Assembly: GCF_014897675.1 (NCBI RefSeq)
Contig: NZ_JABUXU010000002.1
Location: 248,001-312,000 of the forward strand
Reading direction: 5' to 3'
Source: Advenella sp. FME57
GTDB taxonomy: Bacteria; Pseudomonadota; Gammaproteobacteria; Burkholderiales; Burkholderiaceae_B
Length of the DNA stretch: 64,000 nucleotides
Shown: positions 38,703-48,040 of the stretch, in pieces
Layout of the letters: each line of letters starts with the position of its first letter
Position numbering within the stretch: the first letter of the stretch is position 1
The notes under the pieces: model-generated
Databases searched by the model: none
Told to the model about the DNA's origin: nothing
The model's input: the letters and a program-made list of their open reading frames with translations, nothing else
Translations under genes and position numbers: made by a program

Positions 38703-39729
38703 TTCTTTCTTGCAGCAGCCGGGCTGGCTTGAAGACACCACGCTTCTTGAGCCCTTGCATGCTGTTCTTTGCACGATAGACGCAGGCAATATTGCAATTG
38801 GGGTAAGCGGCGGCGCCGATTCGGCCATGCTGCTGGTTGCCGCAGCCCAGATTGCCACGCAGCAAAAAAAAACCATACATGCTGTTCATGTACACCACGG
38901 GTTGGTGGCGGCGGCTGACGCCTGGGCCGCGCATACGGCACAACTGGCACAACAGGTTGGCGTGGCATTTCATTTGCTGCCGGTGCAGGTCGCATCCGAT
39001 TCAGGCAAAGGTATTGAAGCGGCGGCTCGACTGGCGCGCTATAACGCATTCGAACACTGGTCGTTAAATCACGATTGCCATCATATGCTGCTTGCCCATC
39101 ATCGTGACGATCAGGCCGAAACCATGCTGCTGCGCCTGTTACGCGGAGCCGGCGTGCAGGGCATGTCAGGGATGGCGGCCCAGACCCGGCGCGGGTCCCT
39201 GCGGTTATCCCGTCCATGGCTGGCTGTGGGGCGCAACCGGATCCTGGACGCCGCTGCCCGTTATGAAGCGCAGACCGGATGGATGGCCGTGCAGGACCCG
39301 ACCAATCGGGATGAAAAATATACCCGAGCCGCCGTGCGCACCCTGCTTACACCGGTCCTGAATAAGCGCTGGCCCCAGTGGCAGGGGAATCTGCTGCGTC
39401 ATGCGCGCGTGATGGCAGAAAGCACCTTGCTGCTGCAAGACCTGGGCGATATGGATCTGCAGCATTGTCTGCTTTCTGAAGACGGACTTGGCTTTTCTCT
39501 GGCCCGTTGGCGCGAACTGCCGCAACATCGCCAGGCCAACGTGCTGCGCCAGTGGTTGCATCGCCTGCATATTGCCATGCCTACTGAAGCGCGACTGAAC
39601 CAGTGGCTGCTGCAACTGCGGCAAGTGCATGCGCTTGGACACGATCGCAACATTCTGCTGAAGCACCAGGGGTGCCATATCGTATGCCGGCGCGGCCAGG
39701 TGAAAGTGCTTCTGGACGATGCAGGCTGA
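38680..39729 (+). CDS. tilS: tRNA(Ile)-lysidine synthetase
   Basis: It converts cytidine 34 of tRNA-Ile(CAU) to lysidine, so that AUA is read as Ile. The ATP-binding P loop SGGADS is at residues 43-48; [26 protein letters not shown] and [16 protein letters not shown] follow as in all TilS. The 349-residue protein lacks the long C-terminal part of the E. coli enzyme (432), as is common in this bacterial group. The start inside accA (ATG 38680) keeps a normal length; GTG 38686 is an alternative. Confidence 0.94.
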   Translation: MVVSRTNNSFLQQPGWLEDTTLLEPLHAVLCTIDAGNIAIGVSGGADSAMLLVAAAQIATQQKKTIHAVHVHHGLVAAADAWAAHTAQLAQQVGVAFHLLPVQVASDSGKGIEAAARLARYNAFEHWSLNHDCHHMLLAHHRDDQAETMLLRLLRGAGVQGMSGMAAQTRRGSLRLSRPWLAVGRNRILDAAARYEAQTGWMAVQDPTNRDEKYTRAAVRTLLTPVLNKRWPQWQGNLLRHARVMAESTLLLQDLGDMDLQHCLLSEDGLGFSLARWRELPQHRQANVLRQWLHRLHIAMPTEARLNQWLLQLRQVHALGHDRNILLKHQGCHIVCRRGQVKVLLDDAG

Positions 39730-40069
39730 TCGAGTATGCCAGGCATTCTGGTATGGCGTGGCTCTGTTACTGCGACATTATTGCAACTGTGTATCCATGT
39801 ATATTTTTGTTGTAGTCCTCAATATCTAATAAGTGCTTGATTTGGCGTATTTGCATGCGAGCTGCGCGCTCCTGGCCTCATGAGGGCAAACCAACTGGTT
39901 CTATACCGATTAAATCACTTGTCGTAATATAAAAAGCATATTGCCCAGCCTGTTGCATGTCAGTCATGCCGGCCCACATGCAGCGACGGCTCATAGTGGC
40001 GCTGTGTGGCGCGCCGGTGCTACAAAAAAAGGAAGATACATAAGACCCCAACCGCCGTTGCAGGACGAT
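39730..40069. other. Gap after tilS without a recognised gene
   Basis: In the Bordetella relatives I know, the aspartate kinase gene lysC follows tilS; here it is absent. The 340 bases hold no supported gene. A GGAAG at 40031-40035 resembles a ribosome site but is followed by ATA rather than a normal start codon. Confidence 0.4.
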
Positions 40070-40201
40070 ATGATTCCTGCCGTGGTGGAATATCTGAGCG
40101 TTGAGTATGGTGGCCAGGACCGCGCAGCCGCGCATGCCGATTACGAAAAGGCCATGGCCGCGCTGAAAAATCCTGCGGCCGGCGATACCAGCAAAAAATA
40201 G
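40070..40201 (+). CDS. Possible 43-residue hypothetical protein
   Basis: ATG 40070 opens 43 codons with G+C and codon choice like the neighbouring genes: an N-terminal IPAVVEYLSVEYGGQ, an Ala-rich helix (DRAAAHADYEKAMAAL) and a Lys-rich end. The frame is open further upstream to 39941 but that part looks non-coding. I do not recognise a family. An intrinsic terminator 44 bases after its stop suggests a real transcript. It may equally be the end of a decayed gene. No clear ribosome site is found at the ATG. Confidence 0.35.
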   Translation: MIPAVVEYLSVEYGGQDRAAAHADYEKAMAALKNPAAGDTSKK

Positions 40202-40244
40202 CACTGCGAGCACCTTTGGCAAGCGAATGTGGTAGAGTCAAAGC

Positions 40245-40285
40245 ATGCCTGCACTTCACGAATGTGAGGCAGGCATCCTTTTTTT
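40245..40285 (+). terminator. Intrinsic terminator just before the GST gene
   Basis: ATGCCTGC and GCAGGCAT form a perfect 8-bp outer stem, with a TCAC/GTGA inner stem around GAAT, then CC and seven T. The T run ends 14 bases before the ATG of the GST gene, so any GST promoter either overlaps the hairpin or transcription reads through it. Confidence 0.75.
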
Positions 40286-40299
40286 ATTCTGGCTTTTTT

Positions 40300-40953
40300 A
40301 TGTCCCATCCTGTTCTCTATTCGTTCCGACGCTGCCCGTACGCCATGCGCGCCCGGCTGGCTATCGCGGCCAGCGCGCAGACCTGCCAATTGCGTGAAAT
40401 CGTTCTGCGCAACAAGCCTGCTGCCATGCTGGCTGCCTCGCCAAAGGGAACTGTGCCGGTATTGATTCTTCCCAATGGGCAGGTGCTTGAACAAAGCCTG
40501 GATATCATGCTATGGGCCTTGCGCCAAAATGATCCATCTGGCTGGCTGGCGCCGGCGGGGTGTTCGCTGGCCGATATGCTGGCGCTCATCGAGTCCTGCG
40601 AGCAGGATTTCAAGTGTCATCTTGACCGCTACAAATATCCGCAACGTTACGATCTTGAACACGGATTGCAGCACCGCACTCAGGCGGCAGGCTGGTTAAT
40701 GACACTGGAAGGCACCCTGAGTCGTACGCCTTATCTTTCGGGTACGCATTGCGCGCTTGCCGACATGGCCATTGCTCCGTTTGTCAGGCAGTTTGCGCAT
40801 ACTGATTTTGCGTGGTTTGAAACGCAGGCCTGGCCGCATGTGCTGCGCTGGCTTGAAAACTGGAAGCAGTCAGCAATCTTTGCGCGGGTGATGCACAAAT
40901 ATGCACCATGGGAAGACGGACAGCCGCCTGTGCTGTTTCCGCCACCTATGTAG
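40300..40953 (+). CDS. Glutathione S-transferase family protein
   Basis: A 217-residue protein with a thioredoxin-like N-terminal domain: LYSFRRCPYAMRARLAI (Cys12 in CPYAMR), VLRNKPAAML and GTVPVLILPNGQVLEQSLDIM (split), followed by an all-helical domain with ALADMAIAPFVRQFAHTD. The CPYA site resembles Omega-class or glutaredoxin-like GSTs that use cysteine rather than tyrosine or serine. ATG 40300 begins the fold properly, but the T-rich sequence in front gives a poor ribosome site. Its 3' end overlaps the convergent LysR gene by 8 bases. Confidence 0.88.
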   Translation: MSHPVLYSFRRCPYAMRARLAIAASAQTCQLREIVLRNKPAAMLAASPKGTVPVLILPNGQVLEQSLDIMLWALRQNDPSGWLAPAGCSLADMLALIESCEQDFKCHLDRYKYPQRYDLEHGLQHRTQAAGWLMTLEGTLSRTPYLSGTHCALADMAIAPFVRQFAHTDFAWFETQAWPHVLRWLENWKQSAIFARVMHKYAPWEDGQPPVLFPPPM

Positions 40954-41851
40954 GCTGCGCTTCGGCGATCTGATATAGCCAATCCTTGAAGATACGAATT
41001 TTTGGCACTTGGCTTTCATCGGCACGCCAGGACACCGTGTGGGTGACCACATCCATTTCTTTAAAGACACCTTGTCCTAGTTCGATCAGATCGCCGCGGG
41101 CCAACTCGCGCTCGGCCAGGCGTGTACTTTCCAATGCCACGCCCATGCCGTCGGTTGCCGCCGATAGCGACATCGCGGCACGATCAAATGATGGCCGAGG
41201 CCTGGCCGGCAACCGAAGGTTGTTCAAGGTAAACCAGCTGGCCCAGGTCACATTATTCAATTGTGAATCAATCAGAACCAGTTTTTTTATCAGTGCCGCT
41301 GCGTCTGCGCCAGCCTCCACCAACGAGTGTGAACACAAGGGCACATTTCTCTCGGTGCCAAGCGGCTCATTCACAATGCCGGCGCGTTCGATGATCGTGC
41401 CATAACAAATCGAAATGTCCAGTTCGCGCATGCGAACCAGATCCACCTGTTCCGACCCGGTAGTCAGGCGAATCGTAATATCAGGATGCGCTTTCATGAA
41501 ATGCGGCAACTTGGGTCCGAGCCATTTGACGGCCAGGCTGGGGGCGCAATAGAGCGCGAGCACCTGAGCCTTGGGTGCGAGCGACACTTCGGCGCAGGCA
41601 GCTTCAATAACGTCAAATATTCTTGAAAGACTCTCCAGGAACCGCTGGCCTTCGAGTGTGAGCTCTACACGCCGATTGCGCCTGATAAAGAGCGCGCAGC
41701 CAAAATAGTCTTCAAGTTTGCGGACCTGATGACTGATTGCCGATTGGGTCAAATGCAATTCCTGTGCAGCCAGCGTAAAGCTTTTTAAGCGAGCGGCCGA
41801 CTCAAAGGCGCGTAGCAAGGTGAAGTGCGGGATGTTTCTCATATTTTTCAT
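40946..41851 (-). CDS. LysR-family regulator, GcvA-like
   Basis: A 301-residue regulator with HTH segment IPHFTLLRAFESAARLKSF / AAQELHLTQSAISHQVRKLE and an effector domain from about residue 95. The LTQSAISHQV recognition helix and the RRNRRVELTLEGQ wing are typical of the GcvA branch. Two ATG codons (41851 and 41842) are possible; the first is used. It is divergent from the class II aldolase gene with about 117 bases between start codons, so it likely controls that gene and the MFS permease behind it. Confidence 0.9.
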   Translation of the reverse strand: MKNMRNIPHFTLLRAFESAARLKSFTLAAQELHLTQSAISHQVRKLEDYFGCALFIRRNRRVELTLEGQRFLESLSRIFDVIEAACAEVSLAPKAQVLALYCAPSLAVKWLGPKLPHFMKAHPDITIRLTTGSEQVDLVRMRELDISICYGTIIERAGIVNEPLGTERNVPLCSHSLVEAGADAAALIKKLVLIDSQLNNVTWASWFTLNNLRLPARPRPSFDRAAMSLSAATDGMGVALESTRLAERELARGDLIELGQGVFKEMDVVTHTVSWRADESQVPKIRIFKDWLYQIAEAQPT

Positions 41852-41968
41852 TATCCATGAATCACATTCATGATTCCATGAAGAACTATCGTTTGTCAAG
41901 GTTGCGGGGGCGTGTGACGATGTGGACGTTCAAAGTTCATCTATTGAGTATTTAACAGGAGAAAACGC

Positions 41969-42808
41969 ATGGCAGCTGTACTTGAAAAAACCGATATTGC
42001 GCTCGATGACGGTCGTGTATCCATTTACCAGCCTGAACAAAAAGAGTTGATCTTTCCCGAGCTCCCGCAGTTTACGACTGTATCGGCGCACAGGCAGCAT
42101 TTGAAAGAACGGCTTGTCGCCGCTTGCCGTGCATTTGCCTTGCAGGGCTACGACTACGGGTTTGCCGGACACCTGACCATTCGGGATCCGGAAGACCCGG
42201 GGCTGTATTGGACCAATCCGATGGCAGTTCATTTTTCACAAGTAAAGGTATCAAACCTGATTCTTGCCGATCACACCGGCAAGGTTGTCGAAGGCAGGCA
42301 CGCCATTAACAGGGCAGGGTTTGTCTTGCACGCAGCCGTACACGAGCAGCATCAGGATATTGTTGCCATGTGCCATGCACATACGGTGTACGGAACTGCA
42401 TTTGCAGCTTTGGGAAAACCACTGGCGCCCATCAGTCAGGATGCAGCTGCGTTTTTTGAAGATCATGTGGTGATCGGCGACGAAGCCGGGCAGGTCGCGG
42501 TAGAGGTCAAGGCTGGGCATAAAGTGGCCAATGCATTTGCCGGCGTGAAAGCGGCAATTCATCAGAATCACGGCTTGCTGACGGCGAGCCGTCACAGCAT
42601 AGAGGCTGCGGCATTCTGGTTTATTGCACTTGAGCGTTGCTGCCAGCAGCAACTGATGATCGAGGCAACCGGGATTACGCCTCGCCTGGTAACGCCAGAG
42701 CGCGCACGTTATAGCCGGGAACATGTGGGCAGTGAATACATCGGCTGGCTGCATTTCCAGGCAATCTGGGATCAACTGGTGGCTACGCAGCCTGACATGT
42801 TTGATTAA
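41969..42808 (+). CDS. Class II aldolase/adducin family protein
   Basis: A 279-residue zinc-dependent enzyme fold. Metal ligands are His136 and His138 in MCHAHTVYG and His201 in HQNHGLL; an active-site Glu/Asp lies between. In this family are fuculose- and ribulose-phosphate aldolases and 3,4-dihydroxyphthalate-type decarboxylases. The N-terminal FALQGYDYGFAGHLTIRDPE segment (split) and the length above 250 fit the non-sugar branch that acts on organic acids. With the MFS permease and the Rieske oxygenase beyond it, an aromatic or oxo-acid decarboxylase is plausible, but unproven. Confidence 0.88.
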   Translation: MAAVLEKTDIALDDGRVSIYQPEQKELIFPELPQFTTVSAHRQHLKERLVAACRAFALQGYDYGFAGHLTIRDPEDPGLYWTNPMAVHFSQVKVSNLILADHTGKVVEGRHAINRAGFVLHAAVHEQHQDIVAMCHAHTVYGTAFAALGKPLAPISQDAAAFFEDHVVIGDEAGQVAVEVKAGHKVANAFAGVKAAIHQNHGLLTASRHSIEAAAFWFIALERCCQQQLMIEATGITPRLVTPERARYSREHVGSEYIGWLHFQAIWDQLVATQPDMFD

Positions 42809-42915
42809 TGTTTATTTGGCAGCGTTTCACATGACCCGCGTCATGCGAAGCGAACAAGCTTGAGATGACAACAATCGGGCCGGCCAAATAATCCTTTTTT
42901 TCGGTGGAGACAATA

Positions 42916-44289
42916 ATGCAGATTGAAAATGATGTTGAACAAGGTGCTGTCAAAGACGAGGCAGGGCTATACAGGAAAGTGATGTGGCGGTTATTGCCAT
43001 TTCTCTTTCTTTGTTATATGTGCGCATATCTAGACCGTATCAATGTGAGTTTTGCCAAATTACAAATGTTGAATGATCTGTCGTTCAGCGAAGAAGTTTA
43101 CGGATTGGGCGCCGGGATATTTTTTGTGGGCTATTTGTTGTTTGAGGTGCCAAGCAATCTGATACTGTTGCGTGTCGGCGCGCGACGCTGGATTGCCAGG
43201 ATCATGGTGACCTGGGGAGCGCTATCGGCCTGCATGATGTTTGTGACTACACCAACCAGTTTTTATATTCTGAGATTTTTGCTGGGGGTCGCTGAAGCCG
43301 GTTTTATTCCCGCCATTTTGCTGTACCTGACGTACTGGTTTCCATCATCACGCAGAAGTAAAGTGACCGCTCTGTTCCTTACCGGCATTCCTATGTCAGG
43401 TGTGATTGGCGGACCACTGTCCGGCTGGATATTGAATGGTATGGGCGGCGTATATGGCCTGACGGGATGGCAGTGGCTGTTTGTGCTGGAAGGCATTCCG
43501 ACCGTTCTTGTCGGTATTATTGCTTTTTTCTATCTGGATGACCGGGTATCTGACGCCAAATGGCTCAATGCTGCAGAAAAACGGCTGATAAGCTCGAACC
43601 TGGATGCGGACAAGCAGAGCCACCAATTGCATTCAGTCAAAGAAGGCTTGCTTGATCCTAAAATCTGGCTGATGAGCTGCATTTATTTCTGTTTCACCAT
43701 GGGACTGTATGGCGTGAGTTTCTGGCTGCCGTCGCTGATCAAGGCTACCGGTGTAAACGATCCTCTCAATATCGGACTGCTTACCGCAATTCCGTATGCA
43801 GCCGCAACGCTGACAATGATTCTGGTCAGCCGACGCTCGGACGAAAAGGGCGAACGCAGGTGGCATCTGGCCATCCCGGGTATCGTGGGCGCGCTGAGCC
43901 TATGCGCGAGTGTCGTCTTTGCCCATAGCCCGACAATTGCTATTGTTGCATTAACGATAGGAACGATGGGAGTGATGACAACCATTTCCCAGTTCTGGAC
44001 GTTGCCGCCGGCTATTCTGGGGGGAGCGGCGGCGGCTGCCGGGATTGCGCTTGCAAACTCGGTCGGGAGTATCTCGGGTGTGGTCAGTCCATATCTGATC
44101 GGCTGGTTTCAGACCCATACCGGCGCTACCGGTGGCGGCGTGTATGGCTTGGCGATCAGCATGTTGATCGGTAGCGCGCTGGTCTTTGCCGTCCCGGGCA
44201 GAATGGTGAACAGTAAAAAGCAAGCAGCAACGAAGGCTCAGAACGAGACAGGGAGCGTGCGCCGGCCCATTGTTACGGCAGAAATCTGA
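42916..44289 (+). CDS. MFS transporter of the anion:cation symporter type
   Basis: A 457-residue, 12-helix permease. The first helix carries the ACS-family pattern CAYLDRINVSFAKLQM, then GAGIFFVGYLLFEVPSNL and, at the domain link, a long cytoplasmic loop. Members import phthalate, tartrate, hexuronates or other organic acids with protons. ATG 42916 follows GGTGGAG; the GTG at 42904 is part of that site. It lies 107 bases after the aldolase gene and ends 24 bases before the convergent GntR gene, so it belongs with the aldolase. Confidence 0.92.
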   Translation: MQIENDVEQGAVKDEAGLYRKVMWRLLPFLFLCYMCAYLDRINVSFAKLQMLNDLSFSEEVYGLGAGIFFVGYLLFEVPSNLILLRVGARRWIARIMVTWGALSACMMFVTTPTSFYILRFLLGVAEAGFIPAILLYLTYWFPSSRRSKVTALFLTGIPMSGVIGGPLSGWILNGMGGVYGLTGWQWLFVLEGIPTVLVGIIAFFYLDDRVSDAKWLNAAEKRLISSNLDADKQSHQLHSVKEGLLDPKIWLMSCIYFCFTMGLYGVSFWLPSLIKATGVNDPLNIGLLTAIPYAAATLTMILVSRRSDEKGERRWHLAIPGIVGALSLCASVVFAHSPTIAIVALTIGTMGVMTTISQFWTLPPAILGGAAAAAGIALANSVGSISGVVSPYLIGWFQTHTGATGGGVYGLAISMLIGSALVFAVPGRMVNSKKQAATKAQNETGSVRRPIVTAEI

Positions 44290-44313
44290 TTGCTGTAACG
44301 ACAAGCAGAGTGA

Positions 44314-45000
44314 TCAGGCTGTGTCCTGGTTGCTTTGCTGTTTGAGTACTTCATCCAGTCGTTTTACCAGACTCACACGGGCGCGACTGGTATGTAAATC
44401 GGTCAGTTCCACCGCGCGTTTGCTGTCACCTTCGGCGATTGCGTTGGCAATGGCTTCATGTTCATCCCAAATGGATTGCCGTTGTGCAGACGATTGCAGC
44501 ACCGCACCCATGACTCGTCGCAAATGGTTCCAGTGCACCAGCGCGCTTTCGGCAATCAGCGGATTGCCCGAAGCCTGGTATATGGCGGTATGAAAGGCAA
44601 TGTCCGTATCGATAAGCGCTTTGACCACACCACTTTTGGAGGCTTGACGACCATTAACGATCAGTTCCGGATCTATTTCTGCCTTGCGCTCGGCAGCAAG
44701 ACGAACCGCAAGCATGTCCAGCGCGCCCCGGATTTCGTAAAGCCTGCCGGTCCAGTCAGGGTCCAGAGGAGATACCAAAATGCCTCTTCCTGGCGCGTCC
44801 TGAACAAATCCGTCTTTTTTCAGTAAGCGTAATGCCTGTAGCACCGGCGAGCGGGAAACCGCCATCTGTTCGGCGATCTCTTCCTGGGTGATGCGCATTC
44901 CCGGCGCAAGAGTGCCATCGCTAATTGCGTCAAGTAGCGCTTTATACACTTCGTCTACGTAGTCGGGACGAGACTGCAGTTTCATAAGTTTGTTGTTCAT
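44314..45000 (-). CDS. GntR-family regulator, FadR/FCD subfamily
   Basis: A 228-residue repressor with an N-terminal winged helix (ISDGTLAPGMRITQEEIAEQM split; SRSPVLQALRLLKKDGFV) and an all-helical FCD ligand domain with the metal-type pattern DTDIAFHTAIYQASGNPL and a later HEAIANAIAEGD. FCD regulators usually respond to small organic acids. It is divergent from the Rieske oxygenase gene, and the region between contains three GTATAC palindromes that are probably its operators. Confidence 0.92.
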   Translation of the reverse strand: MNNKLMKLQSRPDYVDEVYKALLDAISDGTLAPGMRITQEEIAEQMAVSRSPVLQALRLLKKDGFVQDAPGRGILVSPLDPDWTGRLYEIRGALDMLAVRLAAERKAEIDPELIVNGRQASKSGVVKALIDTDIAFHTAIYQASGNPLIAESALVHWNHLRRVMGAVLQSSAQRQSIWDEHEAIANAIAEGDSKRAVELTDLHTSRARVSLVKRLDEVLKQQSNQDTA

Positions 45001-45107
45001 GATGCTCTTTTAACACGTCTGTGTCTGATAACGCCGCCGGTCACGGATGCAACATTGCAGGACAAGCGCCGGAGCGTCCGATTCATTTTACAAATTGTAG
45101 TGCATTA

Positions 45108-45195
45108 TCTGTATACAGAATACAAACACAAGGGTTTACCCATATGTACAGCGTTCAGTTGGCGTTTTATTCTTTGTATACAGAGTTCAGTATAC
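45108..45195. promoter_or_regulatory. Three GTATAC-centred operator candidates between gntR and the Rieske oxygenase gene
   Basis: TCTGTATACAGA (45108-45119) is a perfect 12-base palindrome. CTTTGTATACAGAG (about 45172-45185) has the same core with one mismatched pair. AGTATACATT (45189-45198) is a weaker third copy. Cores start at 45111, 45176 and 45190, that is 65 and 14 bases apart. TGTATACA-type sites are known for FCD-class GntR repressors such as VanR. The spacing would allow looping or independent control of both divergent promoters. Confidence 0.7.
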
Positions 45196-45253
45196 ATTAA
45201 ATCAATAATTTAACCCGCAATGGGAATTCACAACCTTTAGAGGAAGCGATGAA

Positions 45254-46816
45254 ATGAGCAGACCAATGGATAAAGCAGAACAGGGCCGAGGCGCCGGCGC
45301 CGCAGGTGCAGTGACAAAAAAACTGATTCCTTACGGCGGCTATTACACCAACAAGATTCCAGGCCATGATCCGGAATTGACCGAGGTGGGGCCGGGTACA
45401 CCGATGGGAGAATACATGCGCGGTTTCTGGCATCCGGTTTGCATGGCAATGGAATTGACCGACACGCCCCGTTTTTTGAAAATCCTGGGCGAAGAGCTGG
45501 TGGCTTTCAAGGACGGGAGCGGGCGCATTGGTTTGTTGCATGCGCATTGTGTCCATCGCGGCGCTTCGCTGGAGTATGGGGCCATTCAGGAACGCGGCAT
45601 TATGTGTTGTTATCACGGCATGGTGTTTGATGTTGACGGTACCTGCCTGCGTGCGCCGTTTCCCAAAGGCGAAGAAAAAGAAGCAGAGAAATTTGCCTGT
45701 TCGATTCAACAGGGGGCCTACAAAGCGGTGGAACGTAACGGACTTATTTTTGCGTACATGGGCCCGCCGGATAAAGAGCCGCCTTTTCCCGAGTGGGAAG
45801 GAAATTTCACCGTTGCACAAGGTGATGAACTGGTGCCGTTCAGCAATTTCCAACATTGCAATTGGCTGCAGGTCCAGGATAATGCGGCAGATAATTATCA
45901 CACCATGGCACTGCATGCAGCAAAAAATGTGGTCGATGGGCATTATCAAGGCACGACCTTTGATGAAGTTGGCGCCGCTTCTATGGAGGTGCCGCCTGAT
46001 ATGCAATTTATTCCTGTACACCAGGGCCGCAGCCTGGCTTGCTCAGGGGCCCGGCGAGTGGACAAGGACCGTTTGTTTATCCGCGTACAGCACCAGATAC
46101 TGCCGAATTTGAGCCTGCATGCATATACCTCGGAAGATGGTTCGAATAAAAAGTTGTTCAGCCGCTTTCATATCATCCGCTGGACCGTACCCGTTGATGA
46201 TGAAAATGCCAAAATGATCGGATGGCGCGTCATGGGTCCAGGGATCGACACGCGTAGCGTGGGAGACAAAGGCATGGTCGGCTATGAAAGCATCGATTTT
46301 CTGGAGGGTCAGGTTGCCATGCGCCGACCCGAGCGTTTTGGCAAATATAAGCTGGAAGATATGCCGCCCATTCCACCCAATCACCGGGAGCGGGCCAATT
46401 ATAAAGAATGCCAGTATGCACCAGGCGATTATGAAGCCATTATCAGCCAGCGCCCGATTGCTATCCATGCGCTGGAAAACCCGACCAAATTCGACGCCGG
46501 TTTGTACATGTTCAGGAAACTGTTGCGGGATGGCATTCGGGGGACTAACCCGGCCGCGTCAGCCGACGGATTCAGGCAGTGGTTACTGGAGACGGGCGGT
46601 GCACCCAATAGTTATTGCTCGGGCAACGTCTTTGATCTTCCTGTAGCGGAGACCGTTGAGGCTGAAGTGGCGCAGCGTCGATTTGTCGCCAAGCAGATTG
46701 TTGCCATTCTAACTGAAAGCGACAAGCACACGGGCCCTGCCCGGGCGGACTTCGTACGCGACAGGATGGAACTGCTGGAAAAAACGGCGAAAGACACTTA
46801 CGGTAAACAGGTGTAA
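45254..46816 (+). CDS. Rieske-type aromatic ring-hydroxylating oxygenase, alpha subunit
   Basis: A 520-residue oxygenase. The Rieske cluster ligands are Cys99-x-His101 and Cys118-x-x-His121 (HAHCVHRGASLEYG; CCYHG). The catalytic iron site is in QDNAADNYHTMALH with Asp213, His216 and His221, preceded by Asn203. It resembles the phthalate 4,5-dioxygenase/3-chlorobenzoate dioxygenase group, which has only an alpha subunit and a PDR-type reductase. It is longer than typical members (about 430-450), mainly through a C-terminal extension. The reductase gene follows after 70 bases. Substrate probably an aromatic or heterocyclic carboxylate; not fixed by sequence. Confidence 0.92.
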   Translation: MSRPMDKAEQGRGAGAAGAVTKKLIPYGGYYTNKIPGHDPELTEVGPGTPMGEYMRGFWHPVCMAMELTDTPRFLKILGEELVAFKDGSGRIGLLHAHCVHRGASLEYGAIQERGIMCCYHGMVFDVDGTCLRAPFPKGEEKEAEKFACSIQQGAYKAVERNGLIFAYMGPPDKEPPFPEWEGNFTVAQGDELVPFSNFQHCNWLQVQDNAADNYHTMALHAAKNVVDGHYQGTTFDEVGAASMEVPPDMQFIPVHQGRSLACSGARRVDKDRLFIRVQHQILPNLSLHAYTSEDGSNKKLFSRFHIIRWTVPVDDENAKMIGWRVMGPGIDTRSVGDKGMVGYESIDFLEGQVAMRRPERFGKYKLEDMPPIPPNHRERANYKECQYAPGDYEAIISQRPIAIHALENPTKFDAGLYMFRKLLRDGIRGTNPAASADGFRQWLLETGGAPNSYCSGNVFDLPVAETVEAEVAQRRFVAKQIVAILTESDKHTGPARADFVRDRMELLEKTAKDTYGKQV

Positions 46817-46886
46817 ACGATCAGGCGGGCAGGCAGCCCGCCGTGAGCACGTTTCCAATAACGATATCAAAGATGGTAGACACGAT

Positions 46887-47885
46887 ATGAGCACAGATAT
46901 AGCGACGAATCCGGCGAGCGCGACAGCGTCAACGCTTTCATTGATGGTCAGGCAGATCCGTTATGAGGCCACCGGCATCCATTCATACGAATTGGTTCAT
47001 CCGCAGGGTGATGATTTGCCGGTATTTACTGCCGGGGCGCATCTGGATATACACATACAGCCAGGGCTGATCCGGCAGTACTCGCTTTGTAATGATCCGA
47101 CGGACACAAAGCGCTACGTCATTGCTGTTCTGAAGTCCGAGACCGGGTTGGGTGGCTCAAAAACCTTGCATGAAACGCTAAGGGTGCAGGACATGGTTAA
47201 AGTCAGTGTGCCGCGCAACCATTTTCCGCTGCAGCCAGACGCCAGAAAAATCCTGCTTCTGGCAGGAGGCATTGGCATTACGCCCTTAAAATCGATGATC
47301 CACACCCTTGATAAATGGTCGATGGATTATCAATTGCATTACTGTGCGAGGGACGCGTCCTGTGCTGCTTTCACCGCCGCTTTCGCTGACCATGCAAAGG
47401 TGCATTTGCACTTCGACAACGGCGACCCGGCCCGAGGTTTGGATATTGCGGCGCTGCTGAACGCTTCAGAGGACGGCACACACGTGTATTTTTGTGGTCC
47501 CCCCGGCTTTATGCAAGCCTGTTCGCAGGCAACACAGGAATGGCCCGACGGGACAGTTCACTGTGAGTATTTCAAGGCGCCAGTGGCTGAGCGTAAAGAT
47601 AAAGAATCGGATTCAGAATTTGACGGCCGCTTTAAGGTGAGAATAGCCAGTACGGGGCAGCAGATCGGTGTGCCTGCCGATAAAAGTTTGGTAGAGGCGC
47701 TGGCCGACGCTGGAATAGAGCTGGAGACGTCCTGCGTTTCAGGCTTGTGCGGGATGTGCAAAGTTCGCTATCTGGAGGGCGAGGTCGACCATCAGGACTA
47801 CATTCTGAGCCCTGATGAGCAATCCGAATATCTGACTGCGTGTGTTTCCAGAGCGAAAAGCGAACTGCTGGTGCTTGATCTGTGA
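46887..47885 (+). CDS. Phthalate-dioxygenase-reductase/VanB-type oxidoreductase
   Basis: A 332-residue electron-transfer protein. An FMN-binding beta barrel has RQYSLC at residues 63-68, the NAD(P) domain has LAGGIGITPLKSM at 125-137 and YFCGPPGFM at 201-209, and a plant-type [2Fe-2S] domain sits at the C-terminus with Cys283, Cys288, Cys291 and Cys319. This order (FMN, NAD, ferredoxin) defines the PDR/VanB class, which passes electrons to single-component Rieske oxygenases. It is the second gene of the oxygenase operon under the GntR operators. Confidence 0.95.
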   Translation: MSTDIATNPASATASTLSLMVRQIRYEATGIHSYELVHPQGDDLPVFTAGAHLDIHIQPGLIRQYSLCNDPTDTKRYVIAVLKSETGLGGSKTLHETLRVQDMVKVSVPRNHFPLQPDARKILLLAGGIGITPLKSMIHTLDKWSMDYQLHYCARDASCAAFTAAFADHAKVHLHFDNGDPARGLDIAALLNASEDGTHVYFCGPPGFMQACSQATQEWPDGTVHCEYFKAPVAERKDKESDSEFDGRFKVRIASTGQQIGVPADKSLVEALADAGIELETSCVSGLCGMCKVRYLEGEVDHQDYILSPDEQSEYLTACVSRAKSELLVLDL

Positions 47886-48040
47886 AGTTTGCGATGACCC
47901 ATGGCCGAGCCTGCGTTTTGTGGTGTCGGCCGCCAGGCCATGAAGCGATAGCGCCGGCAATCCTGTGTTCATTGCATTGCTCAATCCATTAGTTGAGCCG
48001 ATCAATTGGCCAGATTAGTTACCCAGATTAATCGGCCCCA

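Noticed and set aside
37758-38876. 372-codon open frame antisense to accA
   Set aside because: It mirrors accA and the start of tilS and has no domain or start signal.
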